Source: Gillisia xinjiangensis (GTDB lineage: Bacteria; Bacteroidota; Bacteroidia; Flavobacteriales; Flavobacteriaceae). Taken from it: DNA of 64,000 nt. The stretch is taken from assembly GCF_046298265.1 (NCBI RefSeq), contig NZ_JBKAHK010000002.1, forward strand, positions 434,001 through 498,000, given 5' to 3'. The notes under the pieces were generated by a model that saw only the letters and a program-made list of their open reading frames with translations, did not search any database and was not told where the DNA came from. Below, piece after piece: positions 42,959-52,568 of the stretch (positions are counted from its first letter, which is position 1; each line of letters opens with the position of its first letter). Made by a program: the position numbers and the translations under genes.

Positions 42959-44653
42959 ATGACCAAAAAATATTCAAATTTAAATACGTTTATCATAAAA
43001 TCGAAGATACCTGAGCTTTTCAGATTTCCTGAAGTTGCAAATACTGCGTTTCATAAATTTCTTCTTTTTTCAATTTTTATAGCTACTTCATTTTCCGGTT
43101 TTGCTCAGGAAACAAAAATTTCTTCTGCAATAGATTCAACCAGAATAAAGATTGGAGAACAAATTATCTACAGTATTCAGGTGGAAACAGATTCTACGAA
43201 TTTGGTGGTTTTTCCTGAAGGGCAAACCTTTAATCCAATGGAGGTTGTTGAATCCCTGCAAACCGATACTTCCAGGGTTCAAAACCGGTTTCGTCTCTTT
43301 AAGGAATATGCGCTAACGCAATTTGATTCCGGGAATTATACGATTCCGCGGCAGCGAGTTCTTGTAAATGACACCCCGTATTTTACAGATTCCATGCGGG
43401 TGGAGGTTTCAAATGTTGTTGTAGATACAACCAAACAAAAAATGTATCCTATTAAACCTGCGATGGAAGTCCCTTCAGGATTTCAAATTCCAAATTGGGT
43501 ATGGTGGTTTCTGGGTATTTTATTGCTGATAGGTTTAGGATATTATTTCTTCAGGAGAAGGAAGAAAAAACAGGAAGCGGCCAAACAATTGCCGCCTTAT
43601 GAAAGAGCTTTGTTTGAATTGCAACAACTGGATCAATCCCAGTTTCTGGAAAACAGACAAACGAAAGAATATTATTCGAAGTTAACCGAAGCGGTTCGGC
43701 GTTATCTGGAAGATGAGATTCATTTACGTGCTATGGAAAGCACCACTTCAGAACTTATCCATGACCTCGAAATAAAAATGGAAGCCGGACAGCTGAAGTT
43801 AAGCCGTGAAACCATCGATGAGTTGAAACGAATTTTACAACGTGCAGATCTTGCGAAATTTGCGAATTCCAGACCAGATGTTATCACTGCTAAAGGAGAC
43901 CGTAGTAAAATCGAGCACGTTATAAATGATACAAAAGCCGCTATTCCGGAACCTACCGAAGAGGAACTTTTAAAAGATGAAGCTTATAGAATTGAGCGAC
44001 TTAGAAAGCGCAAACGCAAAAAAATAATTTATGGAGTGCTGGCCGGTGTTCTGGTAATTGCAATAGTCGTCACTGCACTTATTACAACAAAAGGCTATGA
44101 TTATTTACAAGACATTTTAATTGGGAATGAGACCAAAGAATTGCTGGAAGGCGAATGGATACAAAGTGAATATGGAGACCCCCTGGTTTCTATCACAACC
44201 CCAAGGGTACTAACCCGCGGAATAATAGAAAGGCCGGACGAAGCAAATGAAATGCTGGTTGGAGATGAAACTTTTATAGATGGAAGCCTGGAAAATGATC
44301 TTTATGTGGTGGTTAGCACCCTGAAATTTCAAAAAGAAGCAAAATTCGATCTCAATACTGCTGTGGAAGGTGTTTATGCAAATCTTGAGAAAAAAGGTGC
44401 AAAAAATATTATTGTAAAAGATGAAAAATACAACACAATACAGGGTGTTGAAGGGGTAAAGGTTTTTGGAACACTGGAGCTGGAAAACCCAGCAACAAAG
44501 CGTGCTGTAAAAAAAGAGTATATTATTTTGAATTTTGGAGTGAATCAGGGTTTCCAACAAATCACTGTGATCTTTGATGAACAGGATCCCTTTGCTGAAG
44601 AAATTGCAAACCGCATTATAAATTCGGTTGAATTTGAAAATCCCACAAATTAA
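42959..44653 (+). CDS. Bat-cluster membrane protein with two transmembrane helices
   Basis: 564 residues from the ATG at 42959; an in-frame start at 42902 overlaps the DUF58 gene. A signal-like segment (about 24-50) is followed by a beta-rich domain (VVFPEGQTFNPMEVVE..., BatD-like), one helix near 180-200 (WVWWFLGILLLIGLGYYFF), a cytoplasmic region with LTEAVRRYLEDEIHLRAMES, a second helix near 355-380, and a C-terminal domain (EGEWIQSEYGDPLVSI). The topology resembles BatD with an extra module. It overlaps batA by one base. Confidence 0.78.
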   Translation: MTKKYSNLNTFIIKSKIPELFRFPEVANTAFHKFLLFSIFIATSFSGFAQETKISSAIDSTRIKIGEQIIYSIQVETDSTNLVVFPEGQTFNPMEVVESLQTDTSRVQNRFRLFKEYALTQFDSGNYTIPRQRVLVNDTPYFTDSMRVEVSNVVVDTTKQKMYPIKPAMEVPSGFQIPNWVWWFLGILLLIGLGYYFFRRRKKKQEAAKQLPPYERALFELQQLDQSQFLENRQTKEYYSKLTEAVRRYLEDEIHLRAMESTTSELIHDLEIKMEAGQLKLSRETIDELKRILQRADLAKFANSRPDVITAKGDRSKIEHVINDTKAAIPEPTEEELLKDEAYRIERLRKRKRKKIIYGVLAGVLVIAIVVTALITTKGYDYLQDILIGNETKELLEGEWIQSEYGDPLVSITTPRVLTRGIIERPDEANEMLVGDETFIDGSLENDLYVVVSTLKFQKEAKFDLNTAVEGVYANLEKKGAKNIIVKDEKYNTIQGVEGVKVFGTLELENPATKRAVKKEYIILNFGVNQGFQQITVIFDEQDPFAEEIANRIINSVEFENPTN

Positions 44654-45657
44654 TGTTTGAAAACTTCACATTCGAAAGCCCTCAGTTTTTCTGGTTATTG
44701 CTTTTACTGCCAATAGCCGCGGCCTGGTATTTCTGGAAGCGAAACAGGCAACAGGCAGAACTAAGGATTTCAAGTATCCGGGGATTTAAGGCTAAAAGTA
44801 GCATGTTACCTGTTTTAAGACACGGATTGTTCCTGCTGAGGTTGATAGCGCTGGCATTATTAATAACTGCGATGGCACGCCCCCGAACTACCGATGTTTC
44901 CACAAGAACAAGTTCTACCCAGGGGATCGATATTGTGCTTTCCATAGATGTTTCGGCAAGTATGCTTGCCCGGGATCTTAAGCCAAACCGGCTGGAAGCA
45001 TTAAAAGAAGTAGCAGCCGACTTTATTAAAGGCCGCCCCTCAGACAGAATTGGATTGGTGGAATATGCGGGAGAAAGTTTTACAAAAACCCCGGTGACCA
45101 GTGATAAGGCTATCGTGCTTACATCCCTTGACGAGATAAAATACAATACCGTTATTGAAAGCGGGACCGCCATAGGAATGGGGCTCGCAACATCTGTTAA
45201 CCGATTAAAGGATAGTAAAGCAAAAAGCAAAGTCATTATTTTACTTACAGATGGGGTAAATAATTCCGGATTTATAGACCCAAAAATTGCGAGTGAACTT
45301 GCCGTAGAATACGGAATCAAGGTATATACCATAGGAGTTGGAAGCAATGGGATGGCATTATCTCCCATTGGAATACTTCCAAATGGCCAGTTTCAATACG
45401 GAATGGCCCGGGTGGAAATAGATGAAAAATTACTGCAGGAGATAGCGCAAACAACAGGCGGGAAATACTTTCGTGCAACTGATAATGAAAAACTTGGAGA
45501 GATCTATGAAGAGATAGATAGCCTTGAAAAAACGGAGATCGAAGAATTTAAATATACCAATTATGAGGAAAGGTTCCGGCCATTTTTATTGTTAGCCGGA
45601 CTTTTGTTGATTTTGGAACTTTTTTTGAGGTTTACGGTATTCAGAAGTTTTATTTAA
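44653..45657 (+). CDS. batA: BatA-like VWA membrane protein
   Basis: 334 residues. Two N-terminal helices (about 12-28 and 59-77), VWA domain with metal motif DVSAS (99-103) and LLTDGVNNSG, and a C-terminal helix near 310-330. It starts one base into the stop codon of the preceding gene. Probably acts with BatB and MoxR at the inner membrane; Bat genes give oxygen/oxidative-stress tolerance in Bacteroides fragilis. Confidence 0.93.
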   Translation: MFENFTFESPQFFWLLLLLPIAAAWYFWKRNRQQAELRISSIRGFKAKSSMLPVLRHGLFLLRLIALALLITAMARPRTTDVSTRTSSTQGIDIVLSIDVSASMLARDLKPNRLEALKEVAADFIKGRPSDRIGLVEYAGESFTKTPVTSDKAIVLTSLDEIKYNTVIESGTAIGMGLATSVNRLKDSKAKSKVIILLTDGVNNSGFIDPKIASELAVEYGIKVYTIGVGSNGMALSPIGILPNGQFQYGMARVEIDEKLLQEIAQTTGGKYFRATDNEKLGEIYEEIDSLEKTEIEEFKYTNYEERFRPFLLLAGLLLILELFLRFTVFRSFI

Positions 45658-45724
45658 ATTTAAAAATAGCAACGCATATTTCTTTCAAAGGAATGTGACA
45701 ATTGAACAATAAAGGAGCATTTAA

Positions 45725-46768
45725 ATGTATATTTTAGAAGAGGAAAAATTTTTCTGGTTATTGCTCATCGTTCCGGTGTTGCTCCTGTTTTATTTTCTGC
45801 AATTATTCTGGAAAAGACGAAAGCAAAAGCAATTTGCAAAACCCGCAATGCTAATGCAATTAAGTCCGGATAGATCCAGGTTTAAGCCGGCTCTTAAATT
45901 CGCCTTTTTGTTGGTTGCTTTGGGGGCGATGGCATTTGCTTTGGTAAATCCAAAAATCGGGACCAAAATGGAAACGGTTACCAGGGAAGGGGTCGACATT
46001 GTTTTTGCGCTGGATGTTTCTAAAAGTATGGAAGCAGAAGATGTAGCTCCCAACAGGCTTGAAAAATCAAAACAACTGGTTACTCAGGTTATCAATAATT
46101 TGGGGAGTGACAGAATTGGACTAATCGGTTATGCAGGAAGTGCTTTCCCGCAGTTGCCTATAACCACAGATTATGCTTCAGCAAAAATGTTCCTGCAGTC
46201 CATGAATACCGATATGGTTTCATCCCAGGGCACGGCTATAAAAGAAGCGATAAAAATGGCAACAACCTATTTTGATGAAGACAGCCAAACCAGCAAGGTT
46301 CTAATAATTATCAGCGATGGCGAAGATCACGAAGGAGATGCATTGGCAGTGGCCAGGGAAGCTGCCGAACAAGGGATACGTATCTTTACAATTGGCGTGG
46401 GAACTCCCAAAGGCGGTCCTATTCCTATTAAAAGAAACGGAGTAATCCAATCCTATAAAAAAGATCAAAATGGGGAAACCGTGATCACCAGGATGAGTGA
46501 TCAAACCTTAAAAGACATTGCCGATGTTGCCAACGGAACTTATATCCAGGGGAATGTTACCTCTGAAGTGACAGGAGAAGTTGCAGAATTTCTTCAAACA
46601 TTGGATCAAACCGAATTTGAAGCAAAACAATTTGCAGATTATCAATCCCAGTTCCAATGGTTTTTAGGATTGGCTATTTTGTTGCTGCTGGCAGATATTT
46701 TTATGTTAGAAAGAAAAACTGCCTGGGTGAAAAAATTAAACCTGTTTAATGAAAGAGGAAGCAAGTAA
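45725..46768 (+). CDS. batB: BatB-like VWA membrane protein
   Basis: 347 residues. Helices at about 9-29 and 56-74, VWA motif DVSKS (97-101), IISDGEDHEGDA, and a C-terminal helix near 312-330. It is a paralogue of BatA immediately upstream. The gap between them is 67 bases. Confidence 0.93.
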   Translation: MYILEEEKFFWLLLIVPVLLLFYFLQLFWKRRKQKQFAKPAMLMQLSPDRSRFKPALKFAFLLVALGAMAFALVNPKIGTKMETVTREGVDIVFALDVSKSMEAEDVAPNRLEKSKQLVTQVINNLGSDRIGLIGYAGSAFPQLPITTDYASAKMFLQSMNTDMVSSQGTAIKEAIKMATTYFDEDSQTSKVLIIISDGEDHEGDALAVAREAAEQGIRIFTIGVGTPKGGPIPIKRNGVIQSYKKDQNGETVITRMSDQTLKDIADVANGTYIQGNVTSEVTGEVAEFLQTLDQTEFEAKQFADYQSQFQWFLGLAILLLLADIFMLERKTAWVKKLNLFNERGSK

Positions 46769-46772
46769 GAAG

Positions 46773-47657
46773 ATGAAAAATATACTAATAACATATAAAT
46801 TTTTTGTGTACTTATTTATAGGTGCAGGCTTTTTAATTTCCGGGACTTCCTATTCCCAAACTATGGAGGAGGAGCAAAAAAAGATAGAAAAGCAAACAAA
46901 TAAATTCCTGAAGGAGGCTGAAGAAAAGCTGGGTGAGAATGATTTTGCTTCTGCAGAAGCTTCTTATAGAAAGGCGGTTGCCAAGAATCCTGACAGCGAA
47001 GTTGCGCGTTACAATATGGCCAACATGTATTACGGCAAGGAAAAATCGGGAAATGCAACGCAACGTTACATACAAGCTGCTGAAGTTTCCGAAACCAAGG
47101 ACTCCAAGCATAAGATCTTCCATAATTTAGGCAATACCTTTATGGAGCAAAAGAAATATAAAGAAGCTGTAGAAGCCTATAAAAATGCTTTAAGAAGTAA
47201 TCCATCAGATGAGGAAACCCGTTATAACCTGGCTTTAGCAAAGAAAATGCTGGAAGAGGAGGAAAAAGATGGCGGTGGCGGAGATGATGACCAACAAGAT
47301 AAGGACGAAGGGGAAAAGGACAAGGAAAAAGATCAAAAAGGAGATGAAGGAGAAAAAGATCAGGATAAAAAGAACGGAGAAGAAAATGAAGATAAGGGTG
47401 GTGACAAGGAAGATGAATCCAAAAAAGAACCTGAAAAAGAGGATGAAAATGGAGACCCTAAAGATCAGAAGAAAGACGAAGGAAAAGATGGGGAGAAGGA
47501 GCAACCCCAACAACCACAGCCCCAACCTGGACAACTATCTCCACAGCAAATAAAAAGTTTGCTGGAAGCGATGAATAATGAAGAGAAGAAGGTTCAGGAT
47601 AAAATAAATGCGCAAAAAGCGCAGGGAGCTAAAACCAGGACAGGAAAGGACTGGTAA
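46773..47657 (+). CDS. batC: BatC-like TPR protein with long acidic tail
   Basis: 294 residues from the ATG at 46773. Signal segment (about 8-28), TPR repeats (about 40-165: FASAEASYRKAVAKNPDSEV, VEAYKNALRSNPSDEETRYN), then a 90-residue Asp/Glu/Lys/Gly tract (about 165-260) and PQQPQPQPG. Such acidic low-complexity regions are typical of BatC. The in-frame ATG at 46749 lies in batB and would not add a signal. Confidence 0.86.
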   Translation: MKNILITYKFFVYLFIGAGFLISGTSYSQTMEEEQKKIEKQTNKFLKEAEEKLGENDFASAEASYRKAVAKNPDSEVARYNMANMYYGKEKSGNATQRYIQAAEVSETKDSKHKIFHNLGNTFMEQKKYKEAVEAYKNALRSNPSDEETRYNLALAKKMLEEEEKDGGGGDDDQQDKDEGEKDKEKDQKGDEGEKDQDKKNGEENEDKGGDKEDESKKEPEKEDENGDPKDQKKDEGKDGEKEQPQQPQPQPGQLSPQQIKSLLEAMNNEEKKVQDKINAQKAQGAKTRTGKDW

Positions 47658-47685
47658 AAGTCCATATAAAGCTTCAAATCAAAAA

Positions 47686-47819
47686 CCTCGGGGCAAACCA
47701 GGAGGTATGAATTAGAAAATACTTTTAAAAAATTCGAGGCAGGCCCGCATGAATAGTTCGGGCAGGTCTCGGGGAACCAGTCCGTCCGTCAGGCGGGTTA
47801 AACCCTCAATAAGGGATTA
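47686..47819 (+). repeat. GC-rich intergenic island between batC and batD
   Basis: A markedly GC-rich stretch in an AT-rich genome: CCTCGGGGCAAACCAGGAGG (47686-47705), GCCCG (47743-47747) paired with CGGGC (47759-47763) inside an outer CGAG/CTCG, then TCCGTCCGTCAGGCGGG (47781-47797) and CCCTCAATAAGGG. It looks like repeat-derived sequence rather than coding. Confidence 0.55.
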
Positions 47820-47835
47820 AAAAGTTTAATTAGGA

Positions 47836-49599
47836 ATGAATTTAAGAATATTCATAGTATCATTTTTTTTACTTATCTCAGGCATTGGTTTTGCCCAGGT
47901 GAAATTTGTTGCAGAGGTTAGTAAAAATAAACTGGGGATGAATGAACGTCTTCGGGTAGATTTTGAAATGAATCAGGATGGAGATAATTTTAAGGCGCCC
48001 TCTTTTATCGGATTTACAGTGGTTGGTGGCCCAAACCAGGCGGTAAGTAACAGCTGGATAAACGGGAAGCGTACCTATTCAAAAACATACAGTTATTTTT
48101 TGGCACCAACCTCCAGGGGAAAATTTACCATAGGACAGGCAGAGATCACCATTGACGGAACAACGTACAAAACTTCGCCGGTTCAGGTGGAAGTAACCGC
48201 TGCGGTGGATAAACCTACCGATGGAAATAATTCTGATTTTGTTGCATCTGAAAATCTGCATTTGGTGGCAGAAATATCAAATTCCAATCCCTATCTCAAT
48301 GAAGCCATAACCGTAGTTTACAAACTTTATGTGAGCCCCAGGGTTAGTGTGAGCAACTGGAGAGAATTGGATAATCCTGTTTACAGTGATTTCTGGAGTC
48401 AGAATATTGATATTCGACAGCTTAAAATAGAAAACGGCGCATATCAGGGAGAACCGTACAGGTTTGTAATACTTCGAAAAACAATTTTATACCCTCAAAA
48501 AACAGGAGAACTGGATATCGAGCCCTTAACGCTTTCGGTCGCTGTAGATGTTCCCAGTAACCGCAGGGATATTTTTGGAGGCAGACTTTATGAAACCATT
48601 GACAAAACCGTTGCAGCCGGGAAAAGGACCATTAATGTGAAACCTTTGCCAGAAGCGAATAAACCGGCAGGATTTACAGGGGCAGTTGGAAAATTTGATT
48701 TTAAGGTAATCCCCGGTAAAACCGAACTTGCCGCAACCGAATCTTTAACTGTAAAGGTTGAAGTAAGCGGTAAAGGGAATTTAAAATTATTTGAACTTCC
48801 GAAATTGCAGGTACCAGCTTCGCTGGAAAAATATGAGCCGGAACGCAGTGAAAATGTCCGGACAGATCTTAATGGAACCCAGGGAAGTGTGACTGATAAT
48901 TTTACCATTGTTCCTACTCAAAAAGGGAAATTCCCAATTCCCGGACTTTCATTCTCTTATTTTGATTTAGACAGTAAAAGTTATAAAACCATCACCTCCG
49001 GCGAGATCCTTTTGGATGTTTCTGCCGCTCCGGCAGGAAGTTCAATGGCCTCCGGAGGCTCGGTGACCGGAGTGAAGCAGCCGGTAGGAATCGTGGAAAA
49101 TCAATTTAAATATATAAAATTAAATCCCGGTTTGCATCCTGTTGGTTCCGGTAGCTTTTTTGGAGGTTGGTCCTTTTGGGCCCTTTATCTCTCCCCATTT
49201 CTTCTTGTTGTTTTGGGTATTTTATTAGGAAAAAAACGAACAGAACTGGCAAATGATGTTGCTGGAAACAGAATTAAAAGAGCTAATAGACTCGCACGTA
49301 AGTATCTTTCAGAAGCAAAAAAGAATCTTGGCGATCAAACAGCTTTTTACATTGCTTTGGAAAGAGCGCTGCACAATTACCTTAAAGCCAAGTTGCATAT
49401 ACAGACCACAGATATGAGCAAGGAGAAGATCATAAGCCTTTTGGAAGAAGCAAAGGTGGATAAACCGGCTATCATGGAATTCATGTCACTCCTTAAAAGT
49501 TGCGAATTTGCACGTTATACACCTTCTTCAAGTGATACCATGCGCGAGGAATACGAAAAGGCCGTTATTACAATTTCAGCTTTAGATAAACAGTTATAA
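47836..49599 (+). CDS. batD: BatD-family protein
   Basis: 587 residues. Signal peptide (1-20, ending GIGFAQ-V), repeated beta-sandwich domains to about residue 420 (KFVAEVSKNKLGMNERLRVD at the start), one helix (about 444-464, WALYLSPFLLVVLGILLG) and a helical cytoplasmic C-terminus. Fits BatD (oxygen tolerance) in fold order and position. It is 236 bases after batC because of the GC-rich island. Confidence 0.9.
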   Translation: MNLRIFIVSFFLLISGIGFAQVKFVAEVSKNKLGMNERLRVDFEMNQDGDNFKAPSFIGFTVVGGPNQAVSNSWINGKRTYSKTYSYFLAPTSRGKFTIGQAEITIDGTTYKTSPVQVEVTAAVDKPTDGNNSDFVASENLHLVAEISNSNPYLNEAITVVYKLYVSPRVSVSNWRELDNPVYSDFWSQNIDIRQLKIENGAYQGEPYRFVILRKTILYPQKTGELDIEPLTLSVAVDVPSNRRDIFGGRLYETIDKTVAAGKRTINVKPLPEANKPAGFTGAVGKFDFKVIPGKTELAATESLTVKVEVSGKGNLKLFELPKLQVPASLEKYEPERSENVRTDLNGTQGSVTDNFTIVPTQKGKFPIPGLSFSYFDLDSKSYKTITSGEILLDVSAAPAGSSMASGGSVTGVKQPVGIVENQFKYIKLNPGLHPVGSGSFFGGWSFWALYLSPFLLVVLGILLGKKRTELANDVAGNRIKRANRLARKYLSEAKKNLGDQTAFYIALERALHNYLKAKLHIQTTDMSKEKIISLLEEAKVDKPAIMEFMSLLKSCEFARYTPSSSDTMREEYEKAVITISALDKQL

Positions 49600-49602
49600 A
49601 TC

Positions 49603-50352
49603 ATGAAGATCTTACTATTTTATTTTTTAATGTTTTGCTGTATCCCACTAATGGCTCAAAATGAAGCCATATTTGAGGAGGCGAACGCTGATTATAATGC
49701 GGGGAATTATCAGGAGGCATTGGAAAATTATCAACAAATTCTCAGCAATGGAGAAACCTCAGCTGCCTTGTATTTCAATTTAGCCAATACGCATTATAAA
49801 TTAAATAATATTGCACCAAGTGTTTATTATTACGAAAAAGCACTTCAGTTAAAACCTAAGGATAAGGATATAAAGAATAACCTTGAATTTGCAAGGAATA
49901 TGGTTATTGATGATATTGCAGATGTACCTGAAACAGGGTTATCCAAAATGATTAACAATACGATTTCCAAACTCAGTTTTGATGGTTGGGCCTGGATGGC
50001 AATAGTAAGTTCTGTGATTTTTGCGATTTTTTTCCTGCTGTATTATTTCAGTGCCGGAGCAAAATTTAAAAGAATCTTTTTTGGTGTTTCAATCTTCTTT
50101 CTAATAGTTTCTTTAGGCTCGGTAGGTTTTGCGTATCAGCAGCAGGTATCGATTCAAAACAGCAAGTATGCTATAATATTTTCGGAAGAGGTTCCTGTGA
50201 GGAGTGAGCCTAACCTTAGAAGTGATGAATTATTCCTCCTGCATGAAGGTACAAAACTAAAAGTATTGGAGACATTTCAGGACTGGATTAAACTTGAATT
50301 ATCAAACGGTGCGCAGGGCTGGATTACAAAAAATGAGGTGCGATTCTTATAA
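49603..50352 (+). CDS. batE: BatE-like TPR and SH3 protein
   Basis: 249 residues. Signal peptide (1-18), TPR repeats (about 22-105), two membrane helices (about 127-145 and 160-178), then a bacterial SH3 domain (about 190-249: EVPVRSEPNLRSDELFLLHE). It begins 3 bases after the batD stop, so the two are coupled. The last gene of the Bat cluster. Confidence 0.9.
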   Translation: MKILLFYFLMFCCIPLMAQNEAIFEEANADYNAGNYQEALENYQQILSNGETSAALYFNLANTHYKLNNIAPSVYYYEKALQLKPKDKDIKNNLEFARNMVIDDIADVPETGLSKMINNTISKLSFDGWAWMAIVSSVIFAIFFLLYYFSAGAKFKRIFFGVSIFFLIVSLGSVGFAYQQQVSIQNSKYAIIFSEEVPVRSEPNLRSDELFLLHEGTKLKVLETFQDWIKLELSNGAQGWITKNEVRFL

Positions 50353-50399
50353 ATAGTTTTTATTGATGTTAACCTTAGTTTAAATTATCGCTTTAAGTT

Positions 50400-50428
50400 T
50401 TGATATAGCTTGTTAAATGCTATTTTTG
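50400..50428 (+). promoter_or_regulatory. promoter of the small membrane protein gene
   Basis: TTG (50400-50402), 18 bases, then TATTTTTG (50421-50428), a close match to TTG-N19-TAnnTTTG. The ATG at 50434 is 6 bases away, predicting a leaderless transcript. Confidence 0.65.
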
Positions 50429-50433
50429 CACCG

Positions 50434-50724
50434 ATGAAAAAAACAGCTGGCCTTCTGGCATTTCTTTTTATAAGTTTTCTTTTATGCCCAACGATAGTGG
50501 TCATAATTGATAAGCATTCAGATATTTCCTATGTTTTTTCCATGACTGAAGAGGAACAGTCTAAAGAAGGCAAAACTCTTACAGAATTCACTTTCCACGA
50601 TAACGATACAAACCATCTTAGTATTGGATTACTTTCAAAGAAGAAAGTAATAGCCTATAAGGTAAAAAGTGACCTTGATTTATTATATCCCGAAGTAATA
50701 TCGCCTCCTCCGGATATTGCATAA
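50434..50724 (+). CDS. small membrane-anchored hypothetical protein
   Basis: 96 residues from the ATG at 50434; an in-frame ATG at 50410 lies before the promoter box. One hydrophobic segment (about 5-23, AGLLAFLFISFLLCPTIVVI) followed by a charged region ending LYPEVISPPPDIA. No recognised domain. It lies between the Bat cluster and a SulP gene. Confidence 0.62.
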   Translation: MKKTAGLLAFLFISFLLCPTIVVIIDKHSDISYVFSMTEEEQSKEGKTLTEFTFHDNDTNHLSIGLLSKKKVIAYKVKSDLDLLYPEVISPPPDIA

Positions 50725-50957
50725 TACTTCTTCATTAGAGAATCTTTAGTTTCAGCAACCGTATTTCAAAATCGGAATAGCCTATGTGTGCTTCTATGAG
50801 GCATAAAGGGTAGGTAATCTAGTGCTGTTTCTGAATATTCAAATTCAAATTATTCGCAAATTTTCCGATTGTTAGGAGCATCTTTCTCTAAATCAGGTTT
50901 ATAATTAAACCTGAAATTGAAAGGGCAGTAGATAATCGTCCTATTATTTCATATCGT

Positions 50958-52544
50958 ATGTTTAAAAATTTAAAAAACGACTTGCCTGCAAGTTTAGTAG
51001 TATTTTTTGTTGCTTTGCCATTATGTTTGGGAATAGCCCTGGCCAGTGGAGCTCCTTTATTTGCCGGCGTTATTGCCGGCGTTATCGGAGGTATTGTTGT
51101 AGGTTCCATTTCCGGATCTTCCCTTGGAGTTAGTGGTCCGGCAGCAGGATTGGCAGTAGTGGTTTTAACCGCAATTTCCGATTTGGGGAGTTATGAATTG
51201 TTTCTGGTAGCTGTAGTAATTGCCGGATTGCTTCAAATCCTTCTTGGAATTTTAAAAGCCGGGGTTATTGGTTATTTCTTTCCATCTTCAGTAATTAAAG
51301 GAATGCTGTCTGCAATTGGGATCATTATCTTTTTAAAACAAATCCCTTTGGCGCTTGGCTACGAAGATGGGGAAACACCGTTTGCCTTTTTTGAAACCAC
51401 CGGATTTGATATCTATACTGGTTTAGTAAATATGTTAAATTCTGTTGCGACAGGAGTGGTGGTTATTACTGCAATCTCATTGGCAATCCTATTGATTTGG
51501 GATAAAGTTCTTGCAAAAAAGCACAAGGCTTTTAAACTTATTCCCGGCCCACTGGTAGCTGTAGTTGTTGGTGTTATTTATATGCTTATTTTTCAAGGCA
51601 GCGGCTCAGTATTTGAAATTACAGGAGCTAATTTAGTAACTGTACCGGTTCCCGATAATGTATCGGAATTTTTAGGCCAGTTAACATTCCCTGATTTTTC
51701 TCAAATAGGAAATTCACAGGTATTTATCGTGGCTATTACCATTGCCGTTGTAGCCAGTTTGGAAACTTTATTAAGTGTGGAAGCCACAGATAAGCTTGAT
51801 CCTGCAAAAAGAGTAACCCCAACCAACAGGGAATTGGTGGCCCAGGGTATAGGGAATACTTTTTCCGGTCTTGTGGGTGGTTTACCAATAACCCAGGTAA
51901 TTGTTCGAAGTTCTGCAAATGTTATGAGCGGAGGAAAAACCAAAGCTTCTACTGTTATGCACGGGCTTTTATTGTTGTTAAGTGTAATCCTAATTCCGCG
52001 GTTTTTAAACCTGATCCCATTAGGGGTTTTGGCAGCAGTATTGTTGATTATTGGTTATAAACTTGCAAATCCGAAGCAATTTTTCCAGATGTCAAAACTT
52101 GGAAAAACCCAATTCATGCCATTTTTGGTAACTGTTATAGCGATTGTTGCAACCGATTTATTGGTGGGTATTTTATTAGGTTTGGCTGTGGGAATAATTA
52201 CTATATTGATAAACAGTTACAAAAACTCTCACTTTCTTCATATGGAAGATAAATCCAATGGCCTGCACAAGATTAAAATGGAATTTGCAGAGGAAGTAAC
52301 CTTTTTGAATAAAGCAGCCATTCAAAGAGAATTGTATGCATTGCCAAAAGACACCTATCTTACCCTGGATGTAAGAAAAACAAAATCCCTTGACCTGGAT
52401 GTTTTGGAAATCCTTGATGATTTTTCAATAACGGCCGAGAGAAAAAATATCACTATCAATTTAATTTCAGATAGGGGTGTGGTTGAAAACCCGCCAAGCT
52501 ATCGCGAATTTTTTGGAGTGAACGTATTAGAAGGAGCACATTAA
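50958..52544 (+). CDS. SulP family anion transporter
   Basis: 528 residues. SulP signature: N-terminal VFFVALPLCLGIALASGAPL, many membrane helices (about 10-14), and a C-terminal STAS-like domain (about 440-525). Family members carry sulfate, bicarbonate or other anions. A beta-carbonic anhydrase gene 24 bases downstream suggests bicarbonate (inference). Confidence 0.93.
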   Translation: MFKNLKNDLPASLVVFFVALPLCLGIALASGAPLFAGVIAGVIGGIVVGSISGSSLGVSGPAAGLAVVVLTAISDLGSYELFLVAVVIAGLLQILLGILKAGVIGYFFPSSVIKGMLSAIGIIIFLKQIPLALGYEDGETPFAFFETTGFDIYTGLVNMLNSVATGVVVITAISLAILLIWDKVLAKKHKAFKLIPGPLVAVVVGVIYMLIFQGSGSVFEITGANLVTVPVPDNVSEFLGQLTFPDFSQIGNSQVFIVAITIAVVASLETLLSVEATDKLDPAKRVTPTNRELVAQGIGNTFSGLVGGLPITQVIVRSSANVMSGGKTKASTVMHGLLLLLSVILIPRFLNLIPLGVLAAVLLIIGYKLANPKQFFQMSKLGKTQFMPFLVTVIAIVATDLLVGILLGLAVGIITILINSYKNSHFLHMEDKSNGLHKIKMEFAEEVTFLNKAAIQRELYALPKDTYLTLDVRKTKSLDLDVLEILDDFSITAERKNITINLISDRGVVENPPSYREFFGVNVLEGAH

Positions 52545-52568
52545 TTATTAATTAAAAAATATCACATT

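Noticed and set aside
44682..45368. Antisense 228-residue open frame over batA
   Set aside because: Strong batA coding signal on the other strand; no promoter or domain seen.
47235..47553. Long overlapping open frames on both strands inside batC
   Set aside because: They arise from the repetitive Asp/Glu/Lys codons of the batC acidic tail and have no start context or homology pattern.
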